IMG/VR virus record: IMGVR_UViG_3300031707_000006
Location: 1-64,000 of that record
Strand: one strand, 5' to 3'
Length of the DNA stretch: 64,000 nt
Origin: a virus
The notes beneath the pieces were generated by a model. The model was not told the DNA's origin and did not search any database. It saw only the letters and a list, made by a program, of their open reading frames with translations. This document shows, piece after piece, positions 46,208-53,794 of this stretch; position 1 is the stretch's first letter, and every line of letters begins with the position of its first letter. A program made the translations under genes and the position numbers.

Positions 46208-46897
46208 ATGACATTATTAAGTATAGCAATTCCAACATATGGATATCACGGAAGGGGAGAAGGACTTTTAGAATATTCCTTTAATAAATTAGAATCTCAG
46301 TATTTTACAGATTTTGATGTAGTTGTTGCAGATCATTCTGAAGATGATAAGATTAAGAATTTATGTGAAAAGTGGAATCATAAATTGTCTATTCATTATC
46401 TCAGAAATGAAGAAAATAGAGGATCGGCAGCATATAATACTGACTTTGTTATAAGACATAGTACTGGTAAATTTATTAAAATTCTTTGCGGAGATGACTA
46501 CCTTTATGATGCATTTTCACTAGAAAAACCCATTCTAGCATTTGATGAAACTACTATGTGGATTGCAACTGCATATATGCACACAAGAGATAAATTACAT
46601 TTTTTCAAATACCATTGTCCTAGTTTAAATCCTAAGATTTATATGTGTAATACTATAGGAACTCCAAGTTGTATTACTATACGCAATTCCTCAGATATTC
46701 CTCGAATGGATACAAATCTTAAATATGCATATGATTGTGATTGGTATTATAGAATGATAAATAGTCCATACGGTAATCCTAAAATTATAAATGATATTAC
46801 AATTATTAACTATTTATGGGATGGTAGTATTACATCAGAAATGTCTGATAAACAAATCTCTGATGAATTAGAAAAGGTAAGAAAGAAATATGAATAA
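46208..46897 (+). CDS. Family 2 glycosyltransferase
   Basis: LSIAIPTYGYHGRGEGLLEY at the start, VVVADHSEDD, RGSAAYNTDFV and a metal-binding LCGDDYLYD. 229 aa, catalytic domain only; it lacks a clear C-terminal acceptor module. Donor unknown. Confidence 0.8.
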   Translation: MTLLSIAIPTYGYHGRGEGLLEYSFNKLESQYFTDFDVVVADHSEDDKIKNLCEKWNHKLSIHYLRNEENRGSAAYNTDFVIRHSTGKFIKILCGDDYLYDAFSLEKPILAFDETTMWIATAYMHTRDKLHFFKYHCPSLNPKIYMCNTIGTPSCITIRNSSDIPRMDTNLKYAYDCDWYYRMINSPYGNPKIINDITIINYLWDGSITSEMSDKQISDELEKVRKKYE

Positions 46898-47528
46898 ACT
46901 GTTTATAATTAGTAGGTATGAAGAGAATTTAGATTGGTTAAAATCTTATAACTTTAATTATCTTATTTATAATAAAGGAAAACCAATTGAAGACCCAAAT
47001 ATAATTAATATTGAGAATATAGGTGGAAATCAAATAGATATTTTTAGATTTATTTATGATCATTATGAAGATCTTCCTGATGTTATGGTGTTTATACAAG
47101 CCCATCCTTTTGATCACTGCCGTAAAGAACTTTTTGACTTACTTATAAATAATATAGTTTTTACACCACTAGAATATTATGGAAAATTTCCGGCAAACTC
47201 TTGGGAAAGACGAACAGAGGAGGGGGGATATTTAGAAATAAATAATAATTGGTATATAAAAAATAATAACGATCATTATAATATAACTTGTAGATATTCA
47301 TCTTTTGATGAGTTTATGAATAAATATTTTAATAATTATGAACACATAGAGTGGATACGTTTTTCCCCTGGTTCTCAGTATATTGTGGAGAGAATGCGAG
47401 TACTGCACTATCCCAGGGAATTTTGGAGAAAATTAATGGATGAACTTAATAGTAGATTTTCAACTGAGGGACATATTATTGAAAGGAGTTTATGGATGAT
47501 ATTTCAATGCAAACTAAACCTGAGATAA
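46890..47528 (+). CDS. DUF3431 family protein, glycan-linked
   Basis: ISRYEENLDWLKSY, YNKGKP, IENIGGNQIDIFRFIYDHYE and DLPDVMVFIQAHPFDH follow the DUF3431 pattern, as does SPGSQYIVERMRVLHYPREF near the end. These proteins occur in sugar operons and may be transferases with a GT-like fold, but activity is not established. 212 aa. Confidence 0.75.
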   Translation: MNKLFIISRYEENLDWLKSYNFNYLIYNKGKPIEDPNIINIENIGGNQIDIFRFIYDHYEDLPDVMVFIQAHPFDHCRKELFDLLINNIVFTPLEYYGKFPANSWERRTEEGGYLEINNNWYIKNNNDHYNITCRYSSFDEFMNKYFNNYEHIEWIRFSPGSQYIVERMRVLHYPREFWRKLMDELNSRFSTEGHIIERSLWMIFQCKLNLR

Positions 47529-48451
47529 ATCATTTCTCTCCAGGGTTGCACAAGTTGATTCACCATACAGAACACTTAGCAAAAATACAAAGAGGTGAAA
47601 TTGTTGGGCCAATTCATGTATCTGTATGGCCTACAAATAAATGTCAATTAGCCTGTACATACTGTTGTTTTAGGAATGTAATGAGAAATGATATAGAATT
47701 AGGTTTACACGATTTCAAACATGCTACAAATGTACTTAGATCTCATGGACTTAAAGCAATGGAATTCTCTGGTGGAGGAGAGCCATTACTTTGGAAACAT
47801 TTTGATGAAACTGTGGAGTTTGCTTTTCAAGAGGGTTTGAAATTATCTTTAGTAACCAATGGACTTTTACTGCCTAAGATTCCTACGAAAACATTAGAAA
47901 AATTTACCTGGATTCGGGTAAGTATCCAATCTGCAAACTATGCAAGAAAGATTGATTTTGATTGTATTCCCAAAAATGTTCGACATAGTGCCTCATTTAT
48001 CGTTCATGATGATCATACTTTAGCTGGGATAAAAAATTTATATCTATTTGCCAAAGATTTAAATTTGGTTATCAGAGTGGCTCCTATACGTCCGTGTACA
48101 TTAGAGTGGGAGAAAACAGTGGGAGATGAAACTGATAAATATGGATATCCATTAGTATTCTTTAGAAAAGAATCGGGTACACCATTAGGTTGTTATATGA
48201 TATATCTTCGGGCGGCAATAGATTGGAATGGTAATTTTCTTCCTTGTCCATCTATAGAATTAGGGTATGAATCTGAAGCGAATATACCAGATGATTTTGC
48301 TGTTTGTCATGTTTCTAAATTAGAGGAATGGTTACAAAACAATCCTCCTCATGATATGGGATATCGTTGCAAATTTTGCAACTGCGGTAAGGAATCAAAT
48401 GATCTAATCTATAATTTATTACAGCCGATTGAGGATGTGGATTTTGTATAA
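47492..48451 (+). CDS. Radical SAM enzyme (SPASM-like end)
   Basis: NKCQLACTYC gives C51-x3-C55-x2-C58 for the [4Fe-4S] cluster; EFSGGGEPLL is the SAM 'GGE' motif; VTNGLLLP follows. Late cysteines (CPS, then CKFCNCG) could bind a second cluster as in SPASM/Twitch enzymes. Its start lies 37 bases before the end of the previous gene. In sugar islands such enzymes epimerise, dehydrate or methylate; which one here is open. The next gene, a GIY-YIG endonuclease, is inserted directly after it. Confidence 0.82.
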   Translation: MDDISMQTKPEINHFSPGLHKLIHHTEHLAKIQRGEIVGPIHVSVWPTNKCQLACTYCCFRNVMRNDIELGLHDFKHATNVLRSHGLKAMEFSGGGEPLLWKHFDETVEFAFQEGLKLSLVTNGLLLPKIPTKTLEKFTWIRVSIQSANYARKIDFDCIPKNVRHSASFIVHDDHTLAGIKNLYLFAKDLNLVIRVAPIRPCTLEWEKTVGDETDKYGYPLVFFRKESGTPLGCYMIYLRAAIDWNGNFLPCPSIELGYESEANIPDDFAVCHVSKLEEWLQNNPPHDMGYRCKFCNCGKESNDLIYNLLQPIEDVDFV

Positions 48452-49019
48452 TTGTGGGATTTATCAAATTAAGAATTTAGTAAATAAAAAATGTTATGTG
48501 GGACAGGCCGTCAGATTACATAAAAGAGAAATAGATCATTTTTCCCAACTTAGATCGGACAGACACGAGAATCAACATCTTCAAAGGGCTTGGAATAAAT
48601 ATGGAAAAGAAAACTTTAAATTTGAAATATTAATCTATTGTGAACCGTTTGAATTAACTAGATATGAACAATTTTTTAGTGATTACTATAAAAAACTAGA
48701 TCTTCCTTATAATATAAGAAATTGTGTAGACAGTAATAAGGGTTTACCTTGTTCTGATGAAACTAAAAGAAAGATATCTGAAAAACAAAAAGGAGAAAAA
48801 GCATATAATTACAAAAAGATTTTTTCTAAAGAAACAAGAGATAAAATTTCCAAGGAACTAAAAGGACGAAAAAGAACAGAAGAACACATAAAAAATTTAT
48901 TAACTTCTTTAAATGGAAGTTCCGGAATGTTTGGCAAACAACACAGAGAAGATACAAAGAAAAAAATGTCAGAGGCTAGAAAACTATATTGGCAGAAGAG
49001 GAGAAAAGAACGTGCTTGA
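48435..49019 (+). CDS. GIY-YIG homing endonuclease (intact)
   Basis: CGIYQIKN...CYVGQAVRL is the GIY-YIG signature; the later FEILIYCEPFELTRYEQFF with E (metal) completes the nuclease domain. The C-terminal half has NUMOD3-like repeats (SDETKRKISEKQKG, SKETRDKISKELKG, REDTKKKMSEARK) that bind DNA. A freestanding mobile gene inserted between two sugar genes. Start either ATG 48435 or TTG 48429. Confidence 0.88.
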   Translation: MWILYNCGIYQIKNLVNKKCYVGQAVRLHKREIDHFSQLRSDRHENQHLQRAWNKYGKENFKFEILIYCEPFELTRYEQFFSDYYKKLDLPYNIRNCVDSNKGLPCSDETKRKISEKQKGEKAYNYKKIFSKETRDKISKELKGRKRTEEHIKNLLTSLNGSSGMFGKQHREDTKKKMSEARKLYWQKRRKERA

Positions 49020-49701
49020 TCGGTTGGAAAAACAAAAAATGTTTAGTGAGTACATAAATTCCGATGGAAGTTTTAAACCCGAATTCTACAATGAAGATTA
49101 TTATGAAAGAGGAAAAGAAAGTGGCCGCGGCTGGCTCGAAAATTACCATTTAATGCCCGAAAGAAGTATCAGAGAGTCTTTTGCTTTTATTGATTATATG
49201 GGTTTAGATTCTCAAAGGGATTTTATTTTAGACTTTGGTTGTGCTAAAGGATTCTTAGTATGGGCATTTAGATTCTTAGGATATAAAGCAGAGGGTTGTG
49301 ACATCAGTGATTATGCACTCTCTTTTGCCCCAGATGGTTGTTGGAATTGTGCTACTTTAGATTCCTGGAGAGACCATGAATTAAGATATAGTCACATCGT
49401 GTGTAAAGATGTGTTTGAACACATTGAAGAGAAAACATTATTCTCTACCTTACGAGGATTAACTATGTTTGCTCCTAAGATGATGTGTGTAATCCCTATG
49501 GGAGATCATGGTAAATATCGTATCCCGGAATATCATATGGAGATTTCACACGTAATTATTGAGAATGAAATTTGGTGGGAAGATATGTTTATCGGTGCAG
49601 ATTGGAATGTTATTAAGCATACAAATCATGTACCTGGATTAAAAGACAACTGGATGAATGTGCCTGATGGGAATCATGTATTTGTATTGGAGGCTAAATG
49701 A
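49012..49701 (+). CDS. SAM-dependent methyltransferase (class I)
   Basis: FILDFGCAKGFLVWAFRFLG is motif I, followed by AEGCDISDYAL (motif II) and VCKDVFEHIE. I start at GTG 49012 behind GAAGAGGAG; an upstream ATG at 48913 runs through the endonuclease gene and is unlikely. 229 aa. Within a glycan island a sugar O-methyltransferase is plausible. Its start lies inside the 3' end of the GIY-YIG gene. Confidence 0.75.
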   Translation: MLDRLEKQKMFSEYINSDGSFKPEFYNEDYYERGKESGRGWLENYHLMPERSIRESFAFIDYMGLDSQRDFILDFGCAKGFLVWAFRFLGYKAEGCDISDYALSFAPDGCWNCATLDSWRDHELRYSHIVCKDVFEHIEEKTLFSTLRGLTMFAPKMMCVIPMGDHGKYRIPEYHMEISHVIIENEIWWEDMFIGADWNVIKHTNHVPGLKDNWMNVPDGNHVFVLEAK

Positions 49702-50579
49702 CAATTTGTGCCGATCTCACGGGCAATATAGGAAATAATTTATGGCAGTACTCGGTCACGAGAACGGTGGCTGAACATAGTGGATTTGAGTTTGGATTCA
49801 ATCGTCATCCATCCAATGATTATTTTCATGGCAAAGAACAGATGGACTTTATGGAGATTGATTATGGCAAAGAACATGATGCGCCCTGGTGTAGAGACTT
49901 AAGTAACCCTCCTCCAGGAATTAATAAAATCTGGTGTGAACCTAGAGAATATCGAAATACAGATGGGCATGAGTATACTTATTTTCCTTATACTCCTGAG
50001 ATCTTTAATGTACAAGACAATACGAAACTCATAATTGATTGCTGTCAGAATTTCAAATACATTGAGGAGAGAAAAGAAGATATCCGAAACTGGTTTAAAA
50101 TAAAACCAGAGTGTGCAGATAAATTTGCACAAACTATTCACTTCTATGATGGTTTAGAATTAGATGAGAATGTCTGTATAATCAATGTTAGAGGTGGGGA
50201 ATACGTAGGAGTAAAAGATTTTAATCTGCCTGTAACGTATTGGAACAATGCGATTAAACAGATGTTGTCCAGGAATCGTAAGATGAAATTCATTGTAGTT
50301 ACTGAGGATATTGGTTATGCAAAGAGTATCTTACCTTATCCTGTAGTGCATTTTGGCATTAGTATTGACTACTATATGGTTAATCAAGCGAAGAATTTGA
50401 TTATCTCTAACTCGTCTTTTGCACAATTTCCTACATGGTTGAATCCTCATAACCCATTTGTGATTGCTCCTCTTTATTGGGGGAGATATAATGTATCTAC
50501 GGGATATTGGTCGGCTTGTGAAATGAATCGCCCGGACTGGAATTTTATGGATAGAGGAGGAAATCTACATAAAGTATGA
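49698..50579 (+). CDS. GT11-like glycosyltransferase, diverged
   Basis: TGNIGNNLWQYSVTRTVAEH corresponds to the N-terminal motif, CIINVRGGEYV to the RRGDY motif with 'RGGEY', and LIISNSSFAQFPTWL to the third motif. More diverged than 43013. It may use a different deoxysugar nucleotide. 293 aa. Confidence 0.75.
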   Translation: MTICADLTGNIGNNLWQYSVTRTVAEHSGFEFGFNRHPSNDYFHGKEQMDFMEIDYGKEHDAPWCRDLSNPPPGINKIWCEPREYRNTDGHEYTYFPYTPEIFNVQDNTKLIIDCCQNFKYIEERKEDIRNWFKIKPECADKFAQTIHFYDGLELDENVCIINVRGGEYVGVKDFNLPVTYWNNAIKQMLSRNRKMKFIVVTEDIGYAKSILPYPVVHFGISIDYYMVNQAKNLIISNSSFAQFPTWLNPHNPFVIAPLYWGRYNVSTGYWSACEMNRPDWNFMDRGGNLHKV

Positions 50580-51436
50580 AAGTATTTGATCTTATAAATT
50601 TTTATCATGAAATGGATCTTTTGGAGATCCGACTAAATACCTTAGATCCCATTGTAGATTATTTTATAATTAGTGAATCTAATGTAACATTCTCTGGGAT
50701 TCCTAAACCATATTACTATCTTGAAAATAAAGATAGATATAAAAAGTTTGAACATAAAATTATTTCACAAATAATCACAGATACACCGGAAGATTATTTA
50801 CATCTTTCTCCTGATAGTGCTAAAGATCCTCTTCATAGATTGGTAATAGAAAGAGTTAATAAGGGAGATTGGTGGCCCCACAATATCCTTACGTATGGGA
50901 GAAATACCTATCAAAAAGAATGTCTTATTAGATCATTGGGAAATTGTGCCCCAGATGACATTATAATGACTTCTGATACAGATGAGATATTTAATCCAGA
51001 AAAAGTTAAAACAGTTCTTGATAATTTTGATCCAAATCAGGTATATAATTTTAGAAATAAAAATTATATCTTCTATTTTAATCTATGTAATGGAGAACCC
51101 TGGTTAGGTGGACAGTTACTTACTTGTAATAAACTTTTAACTGAAGCAGGTTTATGTGAATTAAAAATGAGAAGAAGAGGAGTATTTATAGAAGATGGTG
51201 GTTGGCACTTTAGCTATATGGGTGGTATAGAAAAGGTAAAAGAAAAATTAATTGCACTTGATGAACCAGAACTTAAAAATGTTAAAGGTGACATACGAAC
51301 TATTGTAAACACTTGTATTACTAAAGGATTTGATTTATATGGCAGAAATTATGGAATCTGGAAAGTTCCTATTGATGAAACTTTTCCAAAATATCTTATT
51401 GATAATCAGGATAAGTTTAAGGAGTATATTTATTGA
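50576..51436 (+). CDS. GT17-like N-acetylglucosaminyltransferase
   Basis: KVFDLINFYHEMDLLEIRLN and TSDTDEIFNPEK (DxD), then GGWHFSYMGGIEKVKEK near the end match GT17 enzymes (family known for beta-1,4-GlcNAc transfer in eukaryotes, also in phages and giant viruses). 286 aa. Overlaps its neighbours by ATGA and TTGA. Confidence 0.82.
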   Translation: MKVFDLINFYHEMDLLEIRLNTLDPIVDYFIISESNVTFSGIPKPYYYLENKDRYKKFEHKIISQIITDTPEDYLHLSPDSAKDPLHRLVIERVNKGDWWPHNILTYGRNTYQKECLIRSLGNCAPDDIIMTSDTDEIFNPEKVKTVLDNFDPNQVYNFRNKNYIFYFNLCNGEPWLGGQLLTCNKLLTEAGLCELKMRRRGVFIEDGGWHFSYMGGIEKVKEKLIALDEPELKNVKGDIRTIVNTCITKGFDLYGRNYGIWKVPIDETFPKYLIDNQDKFKEYIY

Positions 51437-51960
51437 CTTTAATAAAATATAGGGATGAATTTATAGATTTATTGAATACTTTAGATAAAGTATGTATTGA
51501 ACATGTTATTAATTTAATATCAGTGCGCAAGACCTATCCATTTTTTGTTATTGGTAATGGTGGTAGTGCTTCTAATGCATCTCATTTTGCACAAGATTTA
51601 CTTAATACAGTAAAGATTAATGCAATTAGTTTATGCAATGACATCTCAACTATAACTGCAATTGCTAACGATATATCCTATGAAGATATTTTTAGTGAAC
51701 AATTAGAAAGAATGGGAAAAAAGTGGGGGGTATTAGTTGCTATTAGTGGTTCTGGTAATAGTAAAAATATTATTAAAGCAGTTAATACCGCAAATAAAAT
51801 TGGTATGACTATACTTGGTTTTACAGGATTTGATGGTGGGGAACTTGCAAAATTAATAGATTATTCAATTATTGTTCCATCAAATGATATGAGGATGATA
51901 GAAAGCACCCATTCTTTTGTCTTACATTATATAGTTAATGAATTAGTCCATGAAACTTAA
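51433..51960 (+). CDS. gmhA: Phosphoheptose isomerase-like SIS protein
   Basis: SIS domain: FVIGNGGSASNASHFAQDL (GNGGSA), then AISGSGNSKNIIKA and TILGFTGFDGGEL, and ESTHSFVLHYIVNELV at the end. GmhA makes D-glycero-D-manno-heptose 7-phosphate from sedoheptulose 7-phosphate for LPS core heptose. The start is TTG 51433 (AAGGAG upstream). No heptose kinase or adenylyltransferase is next to it. Confidence 0.82.
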   Translation: MTLIKYRDEFIDLLNTLDKVCIEHVINLISVRKTYPFFVIGNGGSASNASHFAQDLLNTVKINAISLCNDISTITAIANDISYEDIFSEQLERMGKKWGVLVAISGSGNSKNIIKAVNTANKIGMTILGFTGFDGGELAKLIDYSIIVPSNDMRMIESTHSFVLHYIVNELVHET

Positions 51961-52588
51961 TGAATTATCCCCTTTATCTTATTACATAAACCTGGATTAT
52001 CGCCCAGACCGGAATACTTATGCACAACAAGAGATTATGAAACTAGGATTAATTCCTATTAGAATCCCAGGAGTTATTTATACAGGGACAAATAATACAG
52101 TATTTAATAGACAGATTGGGTGTGGTTTAGCACATTTAAATGGCTTAAGATTAGCTAAAGAACAAAACCAAAATGTGTTGATGTTTGAGGATGATGTTAA
52201 ATTAATTAACGACTATACTAATATTATTCAAGGGGCATTAACTGAATTACCTGAACAATGGGACATGCTTTATTTAGGTGGGAATATCTGTAGTAGTATC
52301 TTTCAAATTTCAACACATTTGGGAAAATTAACTCACGCACAATCCACCCACGCATACGCGATTAATAAGAATTTTCTAGATAGATTAATAAACCATATTG
52401 AACCAAGAATTACTACAACTATTATTGATGTGATGTATGCAAATGATATTGTTCCCTCTCATAATTGTTATATCACTATACCTATGGTTGCTGTACAAAA
52501 ATCTGGATATTCTAACATTGAAGAACGAAATGTTTCATACCAAGACTGGATGGAGACTCGATTTTACGAGCAATTAAGGAGAAATTAA
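51950..52588 (+). CDS. GT25-type glycosyltransferase
   Basis: YYINLDYRPDRNTYAQQEI is the GT25 opening, GCGLAHLNGLRLAKEQ follows, and VLMFEDDVKL holds the metal-binding acidic pair. The family adds galactose or glucose to LPS or collagen. 212 aa. Overlaps its neighbour by 11 bases. Confidence 0.85.
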   Translation: MKLNELSPLSYYINLDYRPDRNTYAQQEIMKLGLIPIRIPGVIYTGTNNTVFNRQIGCGLAHLNGLRLAKEQNQNVLMFEDDVKLINDYTNIIQGALTELPEQWDMLYLGGNICSSIFQISTHLGKLTHAQSTHAYAINKNFLDRLINHIEPRITTTIIDVMYANDIVPSHNCYITIPMVAVQKSGYSNIEERNVSYQDWMETRFYEQLRRN

Positions 52589-52589
52589 T

Positions 52590-52859
52590 ATGTGTAAACA
52601 TGGCGATGAAGTAGTTTTACGAGTACCGATTAATCCTGAATTATCTTTTGATGGTCAATCTCGTTGGGACGATAAAGGTATTGATCGTTGTATTGCCCCA
52701 TTAGTACAAGCACTTAATTTCGCTGGAATTTATACATCCAGTTGTTGTTGTGGACATAATGCTGAATATGGTCATATATGGTTGCAAGATGGGAGGGTTT
52801 TAATAATATTACCTTTTGGAACAAAAACTATTATAACAGAATATGTAAGGAAAAATTAA
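52590..52859 (+). CDS. Small conserved phage/bacterial protein (89 aa)
   Basis: MCKHGDEVVLRVPI, then DDKGIDRCIAPLVQALNFAG and SSCCCGHN form a cysteine-rich short protein that recurs in phage and bacterial genomes. The three adjacent cysteines near a histidine suggest metal binding. Function unknown. Confidence 0.75.
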   Translation: MCKHGDEVVLRVPINPELSFDGQSRWDDKGIDRCIAPLVQALNFAGIYTSSCCCGHNAEYGHIWLQDGRVLIILPFGTKTIITEYVRKN

Positions 52860-53477
52860 ATGAATAAGGACAATCCATCAATTTGTTATTTTATTCCTAC
52901 TCTTGGTAGAAAAACATTGACCAACACCCTCCGTTCTTTATATGGACAATTTGGACATAGTTTAGATAAAATAGAGGTGTTTTTTGATGGGTCTAATTTT
53001 ACAGAAGTTGGGCCAGATTATTTTCAATCAGAGCAAGACTTATATGGGAGTGACCTAATATTTCATGTTTTAGATCATAATCTTGGTTGCTATGGGCATG
53101 GGATTAGGAATACTTATCAAGGTACATTCCAAACAGACTATATTCATCATATGGATGATGATGATATGTATGCAAATAATGTGATCCCATCAATCCGTAG
53201 TGATCTAAGAACTTGGTATGGTAAGATGATTATTTATAAATTTAGAGCACATGGAGTGGGGATTGTAGGAGGTTCTGATGATTTTAGGCATGGTTTTGTA
53301 GGCACACCTGCTGGTTTAATTCCTAATAGGCCAGAAATATTTGGACATTGGGTAGAGGCATATGGGGGAGATGCTGATTTCTATTCTCAAACTAGAGATA
53401 AGATTGGTAAAGGAAATGTAGTCTATAAAAACAGGATTATCGTTTTGACGAGGCCCCATGTGTACGGGTATACCTAA
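52860..53477 (+). CDS. Family 2-like glycosyltransferase
   Basis: SICYFIPTLGRKTLTNTLRS at the start, VLDHNLGCYGHGIRNT, and HHMDDDDMYANN with the DxD-type metal motif. 205 aa. It ends the glycan island, directly before leader-element copy 4. Confidence 0.78.
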   Translation: MNKDNPSICYFIPTLGRKTLTNTLRSLYGQFGHSLDKIEVFFDGSNFTEVGPDYFQSEQDLYGSDLIFHVLDHNLGCYGHGIRNTYQGTFQTDYIHHMDDDDMYANNVIPSIRSDLRTWYGKMIIYKFRAHGVGIVGGSDDFRHGFVGTPAGLIPNRPEIFGHWVEAYGGDADFYSQTRDKIGKGNVVYKNRIIVLTRPHVYGYT

Positions 53478-53484
53478 AACCTTG

Positions 53485-53517
53485 CTGTAAACGAAATTCT
53501 AATTTATTCAAAAAATT
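53485..53517 (+). promoter_or_regulatory. Repeated leader element, copy 4
   Basis: CTGTAAACGAAATTCTAA then TTTATTCAAAAAATT, followed by GAAGGAG and ATG 53531. About 50 kb from copies 1-3 but highly similar, and again just before a ribosome site. It opens the packaging and capsid block. Confidence 0.6.
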
Positions 53518-53530
53518 GAAGGAGATTAAA

Positions 53531-53794
53531 ATGTTTCATACACACGATTTAAATTATATACAGATACAACCAGGAAATCAGTTACCTGGCACATTAACAG
53601 TTGGGAGCACTTATTCTCCACATCAACATACTCATACATGTATACACAATCTTGCATACTGTTCAGTGTGTGATGCAGTATATTGTACAATCTGTGGGAA
53701 AGAGTGGGGTCAACCTTATCGTTGGTATCCTTGCACTTGGCAACCCTATACAGGTATTACTTATAATAATCTTCCAGGACTTACTTATACATAA
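53531..53794 (+). CDS. Zinc-binding protein next to terminase (87 aa)
   Basis: ATG 53531 follows AAGGAGATTAAA. Histidine-rich start (FHTHDL) and CSVCDAVYCTICGKEW (CxxC...CxxC). Many phages have a small zinc protein beside terminase; a role in packaging is possible. Confidence 0.7.
   Translation: MFHTHDLNYIQIQPGNQLPGTLTVGSTYSPHQHTHTCIHNLAYCSVCDAVYCTICGKEWGQPYRWYPCTWQPYTGITYNNLPGLTYT

Noticed and set aside
48913-49011. Extended N-terminus of the methyltransferase at 49012
   Set aside because: These codons run in another frame through the 3' end of the GIY-YIG gene; GTG 49012 has a good ribosome site.
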